A DNA stretch of 13,172 nt from Vulcanisaeta sp. MG_3. GTDB taxonomy: Archaea; Thermoproteota; Thermoprotei; Thermoproteales; Thermocladiaceae. Numbering within the stretch: the stretch's first letter is position 1; each line of letters starts with the position of its first letter. The stretch spans positions 1 to 13,172 of the forward strand of contig LOCH01000164.1 in the NCBI GenBank assembly GCA_001516765.1, read 5' to 3'. Under the pieces are notes generated by a model. The model saw only the letters and a program-made list of their open reading frames with translations, was not told where the DNA came from and ran no database searches. Positions 12,543-13,172 of this stretch are shown here, piece after piece. The position numbers were made by a program, and so were the translations under genes.

Positions 12543-13172
12543 GTGCATACCGCAAATAACCTTGAAAGGATGAGGACCAGGGCAGTAATTAGTGCATACC
12601 TCGGTTGGGTTATGGATGGATATGATGCGTTAATCGTTACCCCAATCATGCCATTATTAGGGCAATTGTTCTTTCCAGGCCCATACTCACTGCTCGGTGG
12701 AGTCTCGACACTCGTGGCAACGCTTGTCGGTAGACCACTGGGTTCCGTGATCATGGGTTATGTCGGTGATAGGTTCGGCAGGAGAGTTGGTTTGCTAGTC
12801 ACTGTGCTTGGTTACAGTCTCTCGGCACTTGCCATAGCCCTGCTACCAACGTACTTAGCCATTGGCACGTTGGCACCAATATCGCTATTAATACTGAGGT
12901 TTTTACAGGGAATATTCCTCGGTGGTGAGTGGGGACCTGGCACGGCGTTAATCATGGAGTGGAGTAGGTGGAGGAGGGAGTTGACATCAGCCTTCGTGCA
13001 GAGCGGTTACCCCATCGGTGTCGTGATTGCCACGTTGGTCTATGCATTATTTATGGGCGCGGTTGGTCCTATGGAATTTAATAATTATTTCTGGAGGGTC
13101 TACATAGCCACTGGCGCGGTAGTTGCCCTATTGGCCTTTGCCGTGAGGAGTAGGCTTGTGGAATCACCATTA
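12543..13172 (+). CDS. Major facilitator superfamily transporter, metabolite:H+ symporter type (partial, 3' end outside window)
   Basis: An open frame of 210 codons runs from GTG 12543 to the right edge without a stop. It encodes the first half of a 12-helix MFS proton-coupled transporter. Visible are GWVMDGYD at 21-28 in helix 1 with two acidic residues, the loop 2-3 motif GYVGDRFGRR at 72-81 (the family's DRxGRR signature), and RFLQGIFLGGEWGPG at 119-133 in helix 4, typical of the metabolite:H+ symporters that carry organic acids such as shikimate, alpha-ketoglutarate or aromatic acids. A basic patch SRWRRE follows. The ATG at 12570 is an alternative start that would lose nine residues before helix 1. 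The neighbouring UbiD decarboxylase, dehydrogenase and FAH-family genes would suit an organic or aromatic acid as cargo, but that is a guess. Confidence 0.85.
   Translation, partial: MHTANNLERMRTRAVISAYLGWVMDGYDALIVTPIMPLLGQLFFPGPYSLLGGVSTLVATLVGRPLGSVIMGYVGDRFGRRVGLLVTVLGYSLSALAIALLPTYLAIGTLAPISLLILRFLQGIFLGGEWGPGTALIMEWSRWRRELTSAFVQSGYPIGVVIATLVYALFMGAVGPMEFNNYFWRVYIATGAVVALLAFAVRSRLVESPL

Noticed and set aside
1..13172. CRISPR array, insertion sequence, prophage or defence island
   Set aside because: No regularly spaced repeats, transposase or integrase motifs or terminal inverted repeats were seen; nearly all DNA is accounted for by housekeeping-type genes.

Overview
The window looks like chromosomal DNA of a hyperthermophilic crenarchaeon of the Thermoproteales, most like Vulcanisaeta or Caldivirga. 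The evidence is a Cren7 chromatin protein gene, a serine tRNA split by a non-canonical bulge-helix-bulge intron, archaeal TATA boxes about 21-34 bases before most start codons (mostly leaderless genes), frequent GTG starts, and archaeal-type RibB, UbiD, UbiA and IF-2B family proteins. It is gene-dense. I see no mobile element, CRISPR array or phage gene, and no stretch over 300 bases lacks a gene.

Layout. 1-1746: a double-domain MoaC (molybdopterin precursor synthesis) converges, with 2 bases between stop codons, on a sugar-phosphate nucleotidylyltransferase whose reading frame is broken by one base inside its nucleotide-binding signature. 1904-2996: ribB (riboflavin pathway), then cren7. 2981-3063: an unusual G-free stretch that can end transcription on both strands. 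3084-5648, minus strand: a DegT-type sugar aminotransferase, then a two-gene operon of an IF-2B/ribose-bisphosphate-isomerase-like protein followed by a YkgJ-type cysteine-cluster protein. 5777-8917, plus strand: a DUF89 metal-dependent phosphatase-like protein, a stand-alone GltD-like FAD/NAD(P) oxidoreductase and a fumarylacetoacetate-hydrolase family enzyme. 8984-9101: tRNA-Ser(GCT). 9166-11479, minus strand: a 3-hydroxyisobutyrate-dehydrogenase-like enzyme and a UbiD-type decarboxylase. 11556-13172, plus strand: a UbiA-type membrane prenyltransferase divergent from ubiD, then a major-facilitator transporter cut by the window edge.

How the genes relate. Most genes have their own promoter and look like independent housekeeping units for cofactors (MoaC, RibB), chromatin (Cren7), sugar nucleotides and amino sugars, and carboxylic acid metabolism. 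The only clear operon is IF-2B-like plus YkgJ, and its second gene is the one place where I see a clear Shine-Dalgarno motif. The head-to-head ubiD and ubiA homologues could act in quinone synthesis, which is an inference from family roles and position.

The best leads are the MoaC tandem, in which the two halves have lost complementary sets of active-site residues, the frame break in the nucleotidylyltransferase, the position 26/27 tRNA intron, and the eroded second aspartate motif in the UbiA homologue. I did not find convincing evidence of a wholly new multi-gene system.
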